Program-made: the position numbers and the translations under genes
In this document: one piece after another, positions 1-8,545 of the stretch
Numbering within the stretch: position 1 is the stretch's first letter
Layout of the letters: each line of letters begins with the position of its first letter
From: Cytidiella melzeri
Lineage: Eukaryota > Basidiomycota > Agaricomycetes > Polyporales > Irpicaceae
Direction of reading: 5' to 3'
DNA length: 13,376 nucleotides
Assembly: GCA_022592445.1 (NCBI GenBank)
Contig: JABYQR010000657.1
Location: forward strand, 1 to 13,376
The notes under the pieces: generated by a model
Databases searched by the model: none
What the model was told of the DNA's origin: nothing
Seen by the model: the letters and a program-made list of their open reading frames with translations, nothing else

Positions 1-690
1 CTTGATGTCCGCCACCACCCTGGACACTTTCTCCCCCGTGGTTTTTCGGGGGGTGTAGATCTTCCTGTCTCTCAGGCCTGCATATATGGTCTTCTGGGTG
101 GCGACGCTAATCTGGGCTCCCTCAAGTAGGAATTTGCTTGGCATGGCGGGCTCTCCCTCTAGCGGTAGGGGTAGCTGGGCTCCTTCCGCCGCCAGCTTGT
201 CTGCCTCCTCATTGCCCTGTATTCCGGCATGGCCCTTAACCCAGCAGAGCTCGGTAATTGCGGATCTCGCTCGGCCCCAGGCAATAATGGCCTCGAAGAG
301 GTCTTTGTTTCCTACCCTGATCCATCCCTTCTCTTCCCACTTTCTCACGTGGATTGTTATTCCATCCACGCAGTATTGTGAGTCAGTCATGATGCGCAGG
401 GGGATCACTTTCGGGGTTGACGACAGGACATGCAGTATGGCTGTGAGTTCTCCTGTGTGGTTTGTCTGTTCCGCGTTTCTCACTCTTATCGCCGCATTCA
501 ATCTATGCCCCTCTGCTATCCACACCCCTGCCCCCGCTCTCACGCTACGGGTGCCGTTGTGTGTGCACGACCCGTCCATGTATGCGACTAGCAACTCTCG
601 TTCCACTCGTCTAGTGAGGGGGCGGTCGACTGGGTTGCGACACTGTGGGGCCTCGTCTGTAAATATTCGGAAGCACTGGGACAGGTCACT
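1..690 (-). CDS. LINE ORF2 C-terminal part: RNase H domain (partial, behind a TGA)
   Basis: The frame is open for all 230 codons from 690 to the window edge and continues outside. It is in the same frame as the endonuclease/reverse transcriptase ORF and is separated from it by one TGA at 691-693. Counting from the codon after that TGA, RNase H residues are visible: Asp39 in YMDGS, Glu81 in TGEL, Asp103 in MTDSQ, His154 in KGHAG and Asp164 in GNEEAD, so the DEDD set is complete. In Tad-type LINEs this domain degrades the RNA strand of the hybrid made during target-primed reverse transcription. There is no start codon of its own near the TGA, so it would be made only by readthrough or from an undamaged copy. 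Confidence 0.93.
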
Positions 691-3600
691 TCAGACCGTC
701 AGGGAGGGGTCGTACAGCATCGGCTGGTCCGTACCCCTCCTGTCCCTGTTCCTCTGTTTTCTGTGCCTGGTTAGGGAGAGCCCGTCCGCTACTGGCTCAT
801 GGCTTGGATTCCATTTTGGGGTGAGTCCGTCGTACAGGGTCCTAGCCGTTTCGTAGCACTCATACGGTCTGAGGCATGCATGGATTTCCCTCATTTTTGC
901 ACAGAAGTTGCAGCAGTGGCGTTTCGGGAAGTGCTTCATGTTGCTCCCTGTCGTCAGTTTCCCATACTCCACTAGCACTTTCAGTTGCGCCACTGTGCAA
1001 ATATGGTGCCGTGTCCTGAGGCATCTACTTGCTCTCTTATTATGGAGGTCACGTATCTCATTTCCTATTCCTATGTGTAGCCACACGGGGAGCTTTTCCT
1101 TCAGCCTTGGGCCCAGCTTTACTGCCCCGAAGCTAACCCCTGCTTTCTTTGCTAGGTTTATCATCAACTTGAGATATGGAGGGAGGTTCGAGTTGCTGCT
1201 TGCATTGACGTTCCAGGTCTGCAGGAAGTACTGGAGTTTTGACTCCTTATCATATCTAGGTCCCGTTTGCGTCGCATTTAGGGCCAGGATTGCATCCACT
1301 GCAAACGCCCACGCCGGTCTTGTTTTTGTGAGGTCTAGGAATGGCTTGAACCAGGTTAGTGCAATTGCTTCCGTTCTGGCTTTGAGGTCCAGAAGCGCTA
1401 TTCCGCCCTCCCTCATTGGTCTGTAGAGAGTGTCCATACTTATTGGGGGAGTGGAGGTGTTGGGCCAGAGGAAGCTTCGGATAACCCGGAGCAGTTCTTC
1501 TCGCACGTTGTTCGGCATGCCTTGGACTTTGGTGAGGTATTGTATTCTCCCTCCTACTTCCATGTTGACGATTAGCTTTCTTCCAAAGATGGTGAGACCC
1601 GGTCTTTCCCATTCTTTTAGCCGCTGTTTTATCTTTCTCATGATTGGCTGCCAAGGGGCTGCGTTGTCTATCCGGTTTCCTACCCATACTCCCAGGATCC
1701 TTGTCATGTCCCCGTCTCCCACAACCCTTATGTTTGGGGGGATCGCCTCCCCTGATTCGCTGAAGGTCCGTCGTTCTGCCACTTTCTGCCTGAACTCCGT
1801 GGTTCCAATTGGTATAATTTCTGTCTTTTCAAGGTTGAACTTTGCTGTCGAGGCCTTGCACCATCTTGTGAGTACCCTTTGCAGACCCAAGTATTCATCC
1901 TTCTCTGACAGGTAGACCGTTGTGTCGTCTGCAAACAGCGTTGTAATTGTCCATTCCACCATTCCCGGGATGGCGTAGCCTTTCAGGTTCGACGCCCTCA
2001 GCATGCATGCCAGGGGTTCTATTGCCATGTCAAAGAGGAGGCACGACAGGGGGTCCCCCTGCCTCACGCCTCGGGTAATCTTGAACGTTCGGCTCTTAAC
2101 TCCATTAATCATTATGCTTGACCTCGCCGATTCATACAGTGAGCATACCGTGTTCGTGTATTCATCCGGGGTTCCCAGGCCCTTCAGCGTGTGCCACAGG
2201 TAGTCATGCGCTATCTTGTCGTATGCTTTCTCCTGGTCCAGCGCAGCGATTACCCCGTTCTTCTCCGTGGCCTCCGCGTAATCTGTCATTACCCTGGCCA
2301 GGTTCGTCTGGTCGAAGATGGATTGGTTTGGGATGAATCCCGCCTGCGCTGGGTGAATGACCTGGTGTATCCACGTCGCCAACTTCATGGACATCGCTTT
2401 CGTGAGTAGCTTGTAGTCCGTGTTTAGGAGTGTCATTGGTCTGTAGTTCGCTATTTCTCTTTGGTTGTTCTTCTTATAGATTGGGGCTATCCAGCCCTCT
2501 GCGAAACTGGAGTCCGGCATGGCCCCTTTGGTCTTGATGTTGTTGAAGACCTTGCAGAAGATTTCCAGGATGTCTACTACCCTCTCTCGCTGTTGTGGGG
2601 ATGCGCTTTCGTTCCTGGAGACCGTTGTGTGTTGGCGGTGGATCTCCTTCCACAGCTCATACGGGATTCCGTCTATTCCAGGTGCCCTGCCAACGTTACA
2701 GAGTTTCAGTGCTTCTTTGAGGTCTTGGTACGTGGTCTTGGCCTTCAGTGCCGTTCTTGCTCTGTGTTTAAACTTTCGCTCAATGTGGCTCAGGACACTT
2801 GTTATTTTCTCTCGGCGTTCCCGCTGGGTGTTGTCCATCTTGCCCTCTCTCTGTAACTTGTTGTGGTATTGCGCTGCCGCTCTCGCCATGTTGTTGGACC
2901 TGTCTATGTACTTGGGATGGTTGCATGCGTCATAGTCTGGGTGACCCTCTGGCGGGCCTGACTGGGGATCTCGCATGGATAGCATGATGTCCCGAGGTGT
3001 GGTAGGTTTGTTCGCCTTCACCCAGTTTTTGTTGATTTGTTCTCTGTAGATCCAGTCATTCGAGGCCACTGCTCTCCTTGCTTTGTTGAAGCGGCGTGCC
3101 TCTAGCTCCTTAATCTGTTCTAGGAGGGCCGCTGCTTCTATCCCCCTGTCCTCCTCTGTATCGAAGGGTCTACTGTTGAGTGTCTTATCTCTCTCTTGCT
3201 TGAGCGCCGCGATACGTCTCGCTAACTTTGGGATCTTCTGTTTTGCGAGTTTCCTCGCTGCAGCAATAATATCCCCTTTGAACGCTGCGTACAGGGTCTG
3301 GGGGTTCTTCGCGTCCGAGCGTTGCTCCGGGGATGGCATTTCCCGCAGGAGGGCCTTTCCTCTTTCCGCGACGTACCTTCTGAAGGTGTGGTCTGCTATG
3401 ACTAGCTTGGGGATAACCCATCGCCCTTCCCCCACAAAAGGGAGCCTTTTGTCCGTCAAGGACACAGTTACCATCAGGTGGTCGGAGGGTACCCCTTCCG
3501 CTTGGTTTGCTGTCCAGTTCATCGCCGTCCTCGCCAGTGTGGGGGCTAGGTACATCCTGTCCAGCCTAGACATCGCCCTTCCAGACTCCTGGCTGAAGGT

Positions 3601-4426
3601 GTACAATTTGGTGGTTGGGTATGTATCTCTCCATGCATCCGTTAGGTTCACCGACATACACAGATTTTGGAGGGCATATCTCGGGCCGCTTGGGTCCTGC
3701 CTGGCTGGTAGGCGGTCTATTTTCTCCTCGACTATGTTAAAGTTGCCCATCATTGCATCTGGCTTCGAGTCACGGTTCTGTTCCCAGTACTCATCAAGTG
3801 TTTTCCAGAACGTCTCATTTTCCCCGTGGTCATTGGGGGCATACACGTTCAATACTCTAAGTGTAACTATTTTATGCCAGGTGAGCGTTATGAGCAGCAC
3901 TCTGCCCGGTATGATCTCCTTAGTGGTAATCTTCTCCGCCTCCAGTCGCTCCCTGTTCACCACAAAGGCTACGCCCCTCGACGTGCTTGCACGGTCTGGA
4001 GGTTCCGAGTGTAGTATCAGTAGTTGTTTTCTGAAGAGAGCGTGGAGGTTGTCGACATGGTGTTGGGTCAGGTGAGTTTCCTGTACTGCTATGAGTGCGA
4101 GCTTCCGTTCTCTGACAATTGGGTTGATCTTATTCCACTTATCGCTCACCGCTGACCCAGGGGCTACCGTTCCCCTACCCTTCATGTTGAGGGTGGCAAT
4201 CTGAATGGTCGCTGCAGTGCGGCGTTTGTTGGCTTTCTTTGCTGGGGCACTTCCGCTATTCCCCTGGCGAGGGGCCTCGAGAGGGTCAAGGGGGCCTCTT
4301 TCTGCGGTTGGCTCTGCCACCGCTGGTTGGGTTTGGGTGTGTTGATAGGAGGGGGGGGGAGGAGGGGGGGGATGGGGGGGGGGGGGGGGTTGATGTGCCC
4401 GTCACCGAACTCTCCGTGACCTTCAT
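691..4426 (-). CDS. LINE ORF2: APE-type endonuclease and reverse transcriptase
   Basis: This ORF makes the target nick and the cDNA during LINE insertion. Residues are counted from the GTG at 4320. The endonuclease occupies about 38-290: TLNMKG, QETH (Glu81), LNVYAPN (Tyr160), SRLDRM (Asp254) and PSDH (280-281). The usual GDFN reads GNFN at 192-195. The reverse transcriptase is about 545-835: LDQEKAYDK (Asp695), RGVRQGDPLS and FADD (798-799), all intact. A Cys-rich finger (C1136, C1137, C1140, H1147, C1149, C1155) follows. The frame is continuous from 4401 to the TGA at 691. It has no ATG before the endonuclease core. The nearest upstream ATG (4426-4424, reading MKVTESS) is in another frame and runs into a poly-C tract, so I suppose the start lies there with a slip in the tract. 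Another upstream frame (4544-4182) is also open but lacks ATG. Confidence 0.93.
4348..4389 (+). repeat. Interrupted poly-G tract (poly-C in the LINE sense strand)
   Basis: On the plus strand there are runs of 9, 8 and 16 G separated by A, GGA or AT within 42 bp. In the ORF2 sense strand this is a C tract encoding mostly Pro in every frame. It lies between the likely ORF2 ATG (4426) and the endonuclease frame, so its length decides whether the two are in phase. Several long G runs this close could also form a G-quadruplex. The tract length may be wrong in the assembly. Confidence 0.9.
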
Positions 4427-5062
4427 TGGCAGGATTGACGGCGGGCAGAGAATCACTGCCTCCGGTCTCGGGGAGGCTGAGCACCGTGCCGAGGTTGTTT
4501 ACCGTGTGTAGTTGTAAGTTTGTATGTTGTGAAGGATTTGGCGGTCAACCTAAATAGGTATTTTCCGCCTACTATACGACCAATAGGTAGGCGTGAGGAC
4601 ATGTCTGGCCCTCCTCTTGCGCTACTCGGGAGGTCCGTTCCATGTAGCTCGTGAGTCCGGCCTTGACGGGTGTACCTCCCCCCGTCAGATGTTTGTGTTT
4701 CCTTTTCAGAGACCGTCCGGCTTTCCTATCACCCAGAGTGGTTCTCTCGGTCAGTATATTTGGGCCTTTCGGTCAGCACCTCGTTTTGATTTCCGGGCTG
4801 GCAAGGTTGTCTGAGGGGCCGTAGACCATGCTTTAGGTGCGGTAGAGGAGCCCCCCTAATCCCCGTGCTTACCAGAGTTCGTCTTGTCTCGTCTATCCCC
4901 ATGAGCCTTCCCTCTTGGGCTGTATTTCGTGGTAAACACAGTGTATTTCCGTCAATGTCTCAGCCTGTACATATAGTGTATCTACGCCGGGTGGTCGTCA
5001 TCGTTCGCAGCAGCCACTGTAGCCTAGAGGCGACGGGAGAGGCATCCCCTGGGCCTCCGGTC
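4427..5062 (-). other. Spacer between LINE ORF1 and ORF2
   Basis: No convincing coding frame spans these 636 nt on either strand. The minus strand, in the LINE sense, contains scattered stops in all frames, although one frame is open from 4544 into ORF2 without an ATG. There are no obvious long repeats. A short inverted pair (CGCCTA at 4566-4571 and TAGGCG at 4587-4592) lies in the middle. It may be a translational or splicing control region, or ORF sequence decayed beyond recognition. Confidence 0.6.
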
Positions 5063-5217
5063 CTAGGTGAGTCGCCTGGCTGGCTCAGGGTCTGGTTTTC
5101 CCGCCTCGACCGTTGCCCCCCTGTTGCGGTTTCCCCTTCCTCTACCTCCTCTGCCGCCCCTTCCGGGCCTAGAGCCGTCTCCTGCTGCCCCTTGTCTTAC
5201 TGTCGAGAATGCTAGAG
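5063..5217 (-). pseudogene. LINE ORF1 C-terminal RGG-rich tail, out of frame with the knuckle domain
   Basis: Minus frame 1 is open across this stretch to a stop at 5063. It encodes a basic, glycine-rich tail with the core GRGGRGGRGRGNRNRG, the kind of RNA-binding tail found after CCHC knuckles in Gag-like proteins. The preceding ORF1 frame ends at a TAG (5212-5214) directly after an 11-C run. A one-base change in that run would join the knuckle frame to this tail. The same frame is also open upstream to 5446, but that part is antiparallel to no known domain and overlaps the better-supported ORF1 frame, so I treat only the part past the tract as real. Confidence 0.7.
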
Positions 5218-5991
5218 GGGGGGGGGGCGGCTTACCTGTACTGGTGTAATCTTTTTGGCCTGCGGTTTGCTTTTCATCTCCTGGTCGTACAACCAGCCTC
5301 TCTCCGTGACGATTGGGCATATCGCCGTTGTGTGGAGCTTGCTGGTGCATATCCCGCACAGCCACCCTGCAAAGGCCGTAATGTGCATGCCCAGGAAAGG
5401 GTCTCTGAAGTTGACCTGCATAGCGTAGTCCCGGAACTCTCTCCACAGGCCGATGTCGTGTGTCGGGGGGTCCATGAATATACGCGCAACTCGGACCGTC
5501 TCATCCCCGTCTGTCCTTGGCGCGACTAGCCTCACTCCCAAGGATTGTCTGATTTTTTCGATTGCCTCGTCCGTTGTCATCCCGTCTCCTAGGTCCTGCC
5601 TCTCGATGATACGTTTCAGGACGGTATTGAGGCCGCCCTTGTCAAAGGATTTGTTTACAAGGGCATGGATCTGGTTTGCTGACACGTCGCCGAAGCCATG
5701 GATGCTTCCTAGGAGAGTGTCGAAGACGGGGAAGTTGGGCGCAAATAGGAGTGTTCCTTCCGTTGTCGATATGCAGCCCTTGAACTCTGTGGTGCGGTCG
5801 AAGTACGCCTTGTTGATGTTGTACACCAGGAAGTTGTGTGGGGGGTGTCTGTTACCGGAGAAGGCCGCCGTCGCCGCCGGGGCTGTGATTCGCGCGTCGC
5901 TTGGGACTCCTATTGTCCGCCTCAGGAGAGACATTATTTTGTCTTTCCTCGCCTGCTCCATGGCCGCCGTTGGGCACCCTTGTCCAGCTTG
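5212..5991 (-). CDS. LINE ORF1 Gag-like domain with CCHC zinc knuckle
   Basis: This ORF encodes an RNA-binding, Gag-like protein expected to coat LINE RNA. The frame is open right after a TGA at 5992-5994; the first ATG is at 5961. From that Met, an ordered domain with FLVYNI (44-49) covers about 1-150. A textbook zinc knuckle follows: Cys202, Cys205, His210 and Cys215 (C-x2-C-x4-H-x4-C, 5358-5317). The frame ends at a TAG next to an 11-C tract. A strong splice-donor-like CAG/GTAAGC sits at 5235, but no good acceptor restores the RGG frame, so I prefer a tract-length change. It is in the same frame as the segment upstream of the TGA, so both are parts of one ORF1. Confidence 0.87.
   Translation of the reverse strand, partial: QAGQGCPTAAMEQARKDKIMSLLRRTIGVPSDARITAPAATAAFSGNRHPPHNFLVYNINKAYFDRTTEFKGCISTTEGTLLFAPNFPVFDTLLGSIHGFGDVSANQIHALVNKSFDKGGLNTVLKRIIERQDLGDGMTTDEAIEKIRQSLGVRLVAPRTDGDETVRVARIFMDPPTHDIGLWREFRDYAMQVNFRDPFLGMHITAFAGWLCGICTSKLHTTAICPIVTERGWLYDQEMKSKPQAKKITPVQVSRPPPL
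5217..5227 (+). repeat. Poly-G run of 11 (poly-C in ORF1 sense) at a frame break
   Basis: Eleven G residues on the plus strand. In the sense strand the tract lies between the CCHC-containing frame and the RGG-tail frame of ORF1. Homopolymers of this length are prone to replication slippage, polymerase slippage and sequencing error, each of which could explain the break. Confidence 0.9.
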
Positions 5992-6726
5992 TCATACTAG
6001 GAAGGAATACCCTTCTGTTTCCGGCCAGCCCTCCATCTGCTCGTTATTGAGGTTGTCGTATGCGTAGCACGGGTCGTTGCCTCGGGAAGGCTCGAAGTCG
6101 TCTGCTGGGAACGAGAACTCCAGTTCTTTGATTTTGGTGGTGATAGGTTCATGGGGAGGGACTGGCTGCGTGATCACCTGAGGGCCTTCATCATCAACTG
6201 TCATCGCTGCACTAACGCTGCGGTCGACCTCGAGCTCTGACTTGGGAGTGTGGACTTGTGCAGTCTGAGTGTCTCCTGCTCGCATCTCAGGTGTTGCGTG
6301 CACTGTGGAGTTGGGGGTGGGGCGTGGCTCCGCGGCTGCTGCGATGTCTAGCGGCAGGGACTGGAATGTGGGAGGAGGGATGGGAGGGGAGCCGCGGGGC
6401 TCTGCCTCCGGAGTGGGCTCAATAGCGGCCAGCGGCGTCCTCGTCTCCATGGCTGATGCTGCCGCGTCCAGGAAGCTGATATCTAGTCCCTCTAGATCGT
6501 CCACTTCCCTCCACTCCGGGTCCTCCCCTAGAATCCCGCTCGTTTCATTCTGTCGTCCGCTCATCCTCCTGTCCTGGCGTCCTCTCGCCCTGTGACCTGC
6601 CAGCGGCGAATCCCTTCCATTGTACGGAATCCCTGTCCTCCGCGCCTTCTGCGCAGGGGTGAAGGGCCCCACTCCTGAGCTCTCGACTCGTCGCTTGTCC
6701 GTTTCGCTAAGGAGGGCCTGCCTGGG
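5992..6726 (-). pseudogene. LINE ORF1 middle part, low-complexity, ends at an in-frame TGA
   Basis: Minus frame 0 is open from 6726 to a TGA at 5994-5992 and continues in the same frame into the CCHC domain after it. The protein is rich in Pro, Ala, Glu and Thr (for example AIEPTPEAEP and PPIPPPTFQ) and looks disordered, ending in a more ordered segment with EGWPETEGYSFLV. There is no ATG at its upstream end; only a GTG (6672) is present, which is not a credible fungal start. It must therefore be entered from the upstream ORF1 segment, either by splicing out 6769-6718 or by an ancestral frame now broken. Confidence 0.8.
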
Positions 6727-7393
6727 TCATCAGTGCTGGTCGAGATATCTGCGTATAGTGAGTTCTCACCTTTCCCTTCTTTGCCACTTTACGCGGCTTG
6801 GGGGCCTTGGGGGCTTTCGTCTGGCAATCCGCACTGCTTTTCGTCTGAGGCTGCGCTCTTCCCGTGTTGTTGTCCGGGGTGTGCTCTAGCTGTCCCAGGA
6901 CTTCAAACCTGTTTTCCGACGGTGTGATACCACCTCCCAGAATCGCAGCGCTCCCTTGCTCATCCCCCGCCGTCCTGGCCTTAGTACTTTTAGAGACGGG
7001 ACTGAACAAGCTGTCGTTCATGTCTGAGGCCAGAGGGCATCCTCCCTCGCTTTTGCCGTCACTCCCTTCTCCAGACTCTGGCTCAGGAGCAGACACAGGC
7101 TCGGCCATCTGAGCTTGCTTGTGAGGCATCATGGAGATTGGAGTTGGGAGGGCCTGCCCTGCGCTGTCGCTTGTCGTGGCCTTCGTTTTCCCCCCAGTCA
7201 TCGCTGCTTCCGCCAGAGCCTTCCTCTCTCTCTGAGACGTGGCACGCGCTCTCTTCTCCTCCCTCGCTAGCTTGGCCGCAACGCTAGGGGTTGGGAATTC
7301 AGCTTCGTTGATGTGGCTGGGAGAATGAGGCGGCGTCTTGTTCCAGACGTTCTGCGTGATGGGAGCATTGGTGGTGGAGGATTGCTGGGACAT
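6707..7393 (-). CDS. LINE ORF1 N-terminal part with genuine ATG start
   Basis: It begins with ATG at 7393 (MSQQSSTT). The protein is basic and low-complexity, with NRFEVL, a motif I associate with the N-terminal part of LINE and Gag-like ORF1 proteins, around residue 160. A Lys-rich run (KAPKAPKPRKVAKKGK) ends the useful part. Read straight, it stops at TAG 6707-6709. Read with a 52-nt intron removed (6769-6718; donor AAG/GTGAGA, branch CTGAT, acceptor GGCAG), it passes at residue 208 in phase 0 into the next ORF1 frame without a stop. No catalytic motif is expected in this part. Confidence 0.8.
   Translation of the reverse strand: MSQQSSTTNAPITQNVWNKTPPHSPSHINEAEFPTPSVAAKLAREEKRARATSQRERKALAEAAMTGGKTKATTSDSAGQALPTPISMMPHKQAQMAEPVSAPEPESGEGSDGKSEGGCPLASDMNDSLFSPVSKSTKARTAGDEQGSAAILGGGITPSENRFEVLGQLEHTPDNNTGRAQPQTKSSADCQTKAPKAPKPRKVAKKGKVRTHYTQISRPALMTQAGPP
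6718..6769 (-). other. Candidate 52-nt intron in LINE ORF1
   Basis: Donor GTGAGA follows AAG; CTGAT, with its A 12 nt from the 3' end, fits the fungal CTRAY branch; the acceptor is GGCAG. The length is typical of the transposase introns found elsewhere in this window (47-67 nt). Removing it converts ORF1 from minus frame 1 to frame 0 exactly where the downstream reading frame is open. A plain one-base frameshift explains the frame change equally well; the splice signals favour an intron. Confidence 0.5.
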
Positions 7394-7942
7394 ACTAGTT
7401 CTCAGATGCTGAGGTTATCGACAGATGTGCGATGTTGGGGAGGGGTTTGCTCACCTCTCCTCTTAAGTGTTTTCAGAGCGTGCCTTCTGGCCATTTTTGT
7501 CTCACTCCCAGGCAGCGCGTCTTGAGGTTCTTGGCCGTTCCTCGCTAGTTCTGCCCTAGCTCAGGGGTGTTGGACGTTTCGCGCAGGGGTGGTCTGGTTT
7601 ATTTTGAGGCTGCCTAGCAATCTCGTAGTCGTACTTGTTGTGCCTTGGTCTCTTCCGGGCGTGGGGGACAGGTGGGCGTTGTCTTGCCCAGTCCTAGAGC
7701 TCTTTAGCGTGTACTACTACATCTTCAGCGACGTACCTGTCTTCTTCTCTGGTATGCATGATGCTCGCCCCTCTCTGCGTCATTTTGTGGTTGTTTGCCC
7801 TGCAGGGCCAAGGTCTACTAGTTAGGTTCATTATGTACAGCGTGGGATAGGGCTCGTTCTGAGGCTGGACGTGACAGGGCGTGGCGTGCGTATGTGTTAC
7901 TTGGTTATAGATTATATCCTGTCTCCCCACCCTCCTCCTCCG
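7394..7942 (-). other. LINE region between the extra ORF and ORF1, with splice-like signals
   Basis: No ORF with an ATG and convincing protein character spans this stretch. On the LINE sense strand two intron-like units occur. One runs 7736-7694 (CAG/GTACGT to CTCTAG, 43 nt), and the other 7454-7409 (GAG/GTGAGC to CCTCAG, 46 nt), which would lie in the ORF1 leader. The frame of the upstream ORF stays open after its TAG (7943-7945) from 7942 to the TAG at 7694-7696. Splicing at 7736-7694 would extend it to about 7570. I cannot tell leader from decayed coding sequence. Confidence 0.45.
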
Positions 7943-8545
7943 CTACTCAGACCACGTGTGGGTTGAGGTCTTGTTTCCATCCTTCTCTTCCATCCCGTCG
8001 GCGAGCTGTGGGTCTTGGACGGTATCGACACATCTGAGGTGAAGGAGTGTGTACAGCTTTGACTTGAGTCGGGATGAGGTGGAGGACGGGGTGTAGTCGC
8101 ATGTGTCCAAAATGATGAACACCGTCTTACCTCCCCCCTTCGGCACGGCCGACAGGATCAATCTACCCTCCCGTGTGCCGGTTTGGCCGGTGATTTTGTA
8201 CTCATGGTACCGGTTGTTCGGCGATGGGAGCGTGCACGTTGTCCCAGGGGAGAGTCTCCTCTTGGGGCTTCGATGGACTACCCATGTCGGCCGGCCGTAC
8301 AGGTGAGTGAGGAATACGTCGACGTGTGCCGGGAGAGCTCTCTTCAGGATCATTTCGGCTTTGATAAGGATGGCTTTTGTCTTGGCTCGGATTATGGTGA
8401 TTTTTGTTTTTGTTTTTGCCTCCTGAGTGACGGTGGTGGGGTTAGGGGCTTTGTGTCTCAGGTGTCTCTGGCGGCTTACCTGGTCAGTCTCTCCCGTGTT
8501 CTCCCGCTCTTCGTTGGCAGCTTTCTCCTCACCTACGCCCTCCAT
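7943..8545 (-). CDS. Extra ORF upstream of LINE ORF1, unknown function, possible intron
   Basis: ATG at 8545, two codons after an in-frame TAA; 200 codons read straight. I do not recognise the family. From about residue 67 the protein looks ordered (AHVDVFLTHLYGRPTWVVH, then VPKGGGKTVFIILDT), and codons there end mostly in G or C, supporting real coding. The first third is charged and Lys-rich (KTKTKITII). A textbook intron signal lies inside at 8479-8423: CAG/GTAAGC, branch CTAAC, acceptor TCACTCAG, 57 nt. Its removal keeps frame and deletes residues 23-41. Same strand as ORF1 and about 550 nt before it, it could be an extra ORF of the LINE or a host gene remnant next to the insertion. There are no membrane segments or Cys/His finger motifs. 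Confidence 0.6.
   Translation of the reverse strand: MEGVGEEKAANEERENTGETDQVSRQRHLRHKAPNPTTVTQEAKTKTKITIIRAKTKAILIKAEMILKRALPAHVDVFLTHLYGRPTWVVHRSPKRRLSPGTTCTLPSPNNRYHEYKITGQTGTREGRLILSAVPKGGGKTVFIILDTCDYTPSSTSSRLKSKLYTLLHLRCVDTVQDPQLADGMEEKDGNKTSTHTWSE

Larger units (their letters stand above)
1..8545 (-). mobile_element. Damaged non-LTR (LINE) retrotransposon, Tad1-like, 3' end outside the window
   Basis: In minus-strand order the region encodes a Gag-like ORF1 with a CCHC knuckle, then an APE-type endonuclease, a reverse transcriptase with FADD, a Cys-rich finger and RNase H. This domain order, with RNase H after the reverse transcriptase, is known from the fungal Tad1 clade of LINEs; the clade assignment is from recall of the architecture, not a tree. 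The 3' UTR and tail lie left of position 1, so target-site duplications cannot be checked. The 5' boundary is uncertain: I place it at the start of the extra ORF (8545), but it could reach the Helitron-like hairpin near 9278. Two TGA codons, two homopolymer frame breaks and a catalytic substitution mark this as a decayed copy. Confidence 0.9.

Noticed and set aside
86..856. 256-codon plus-strand frame with GTG/ATG starts opposite the RNase H region
   Set aside because: It is antisense to a domain with all catalytic residues visible, and its own protein has no recognisable feature.
3083..4075. 330-codon plus-strand frame
   Set aside because: Antisense to the LINE endonuclease; its composition (Ser/Leu/Arg rich) is the mirror of the coding strand.
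5235..8479. Shared 13-mer CAGGTAAGCCGCC at 5235 and 8479 as a regulatory repeat
   Set aside because: One shared 13-mer is expected by chance in a window this long; both are simply donor-like sequences.
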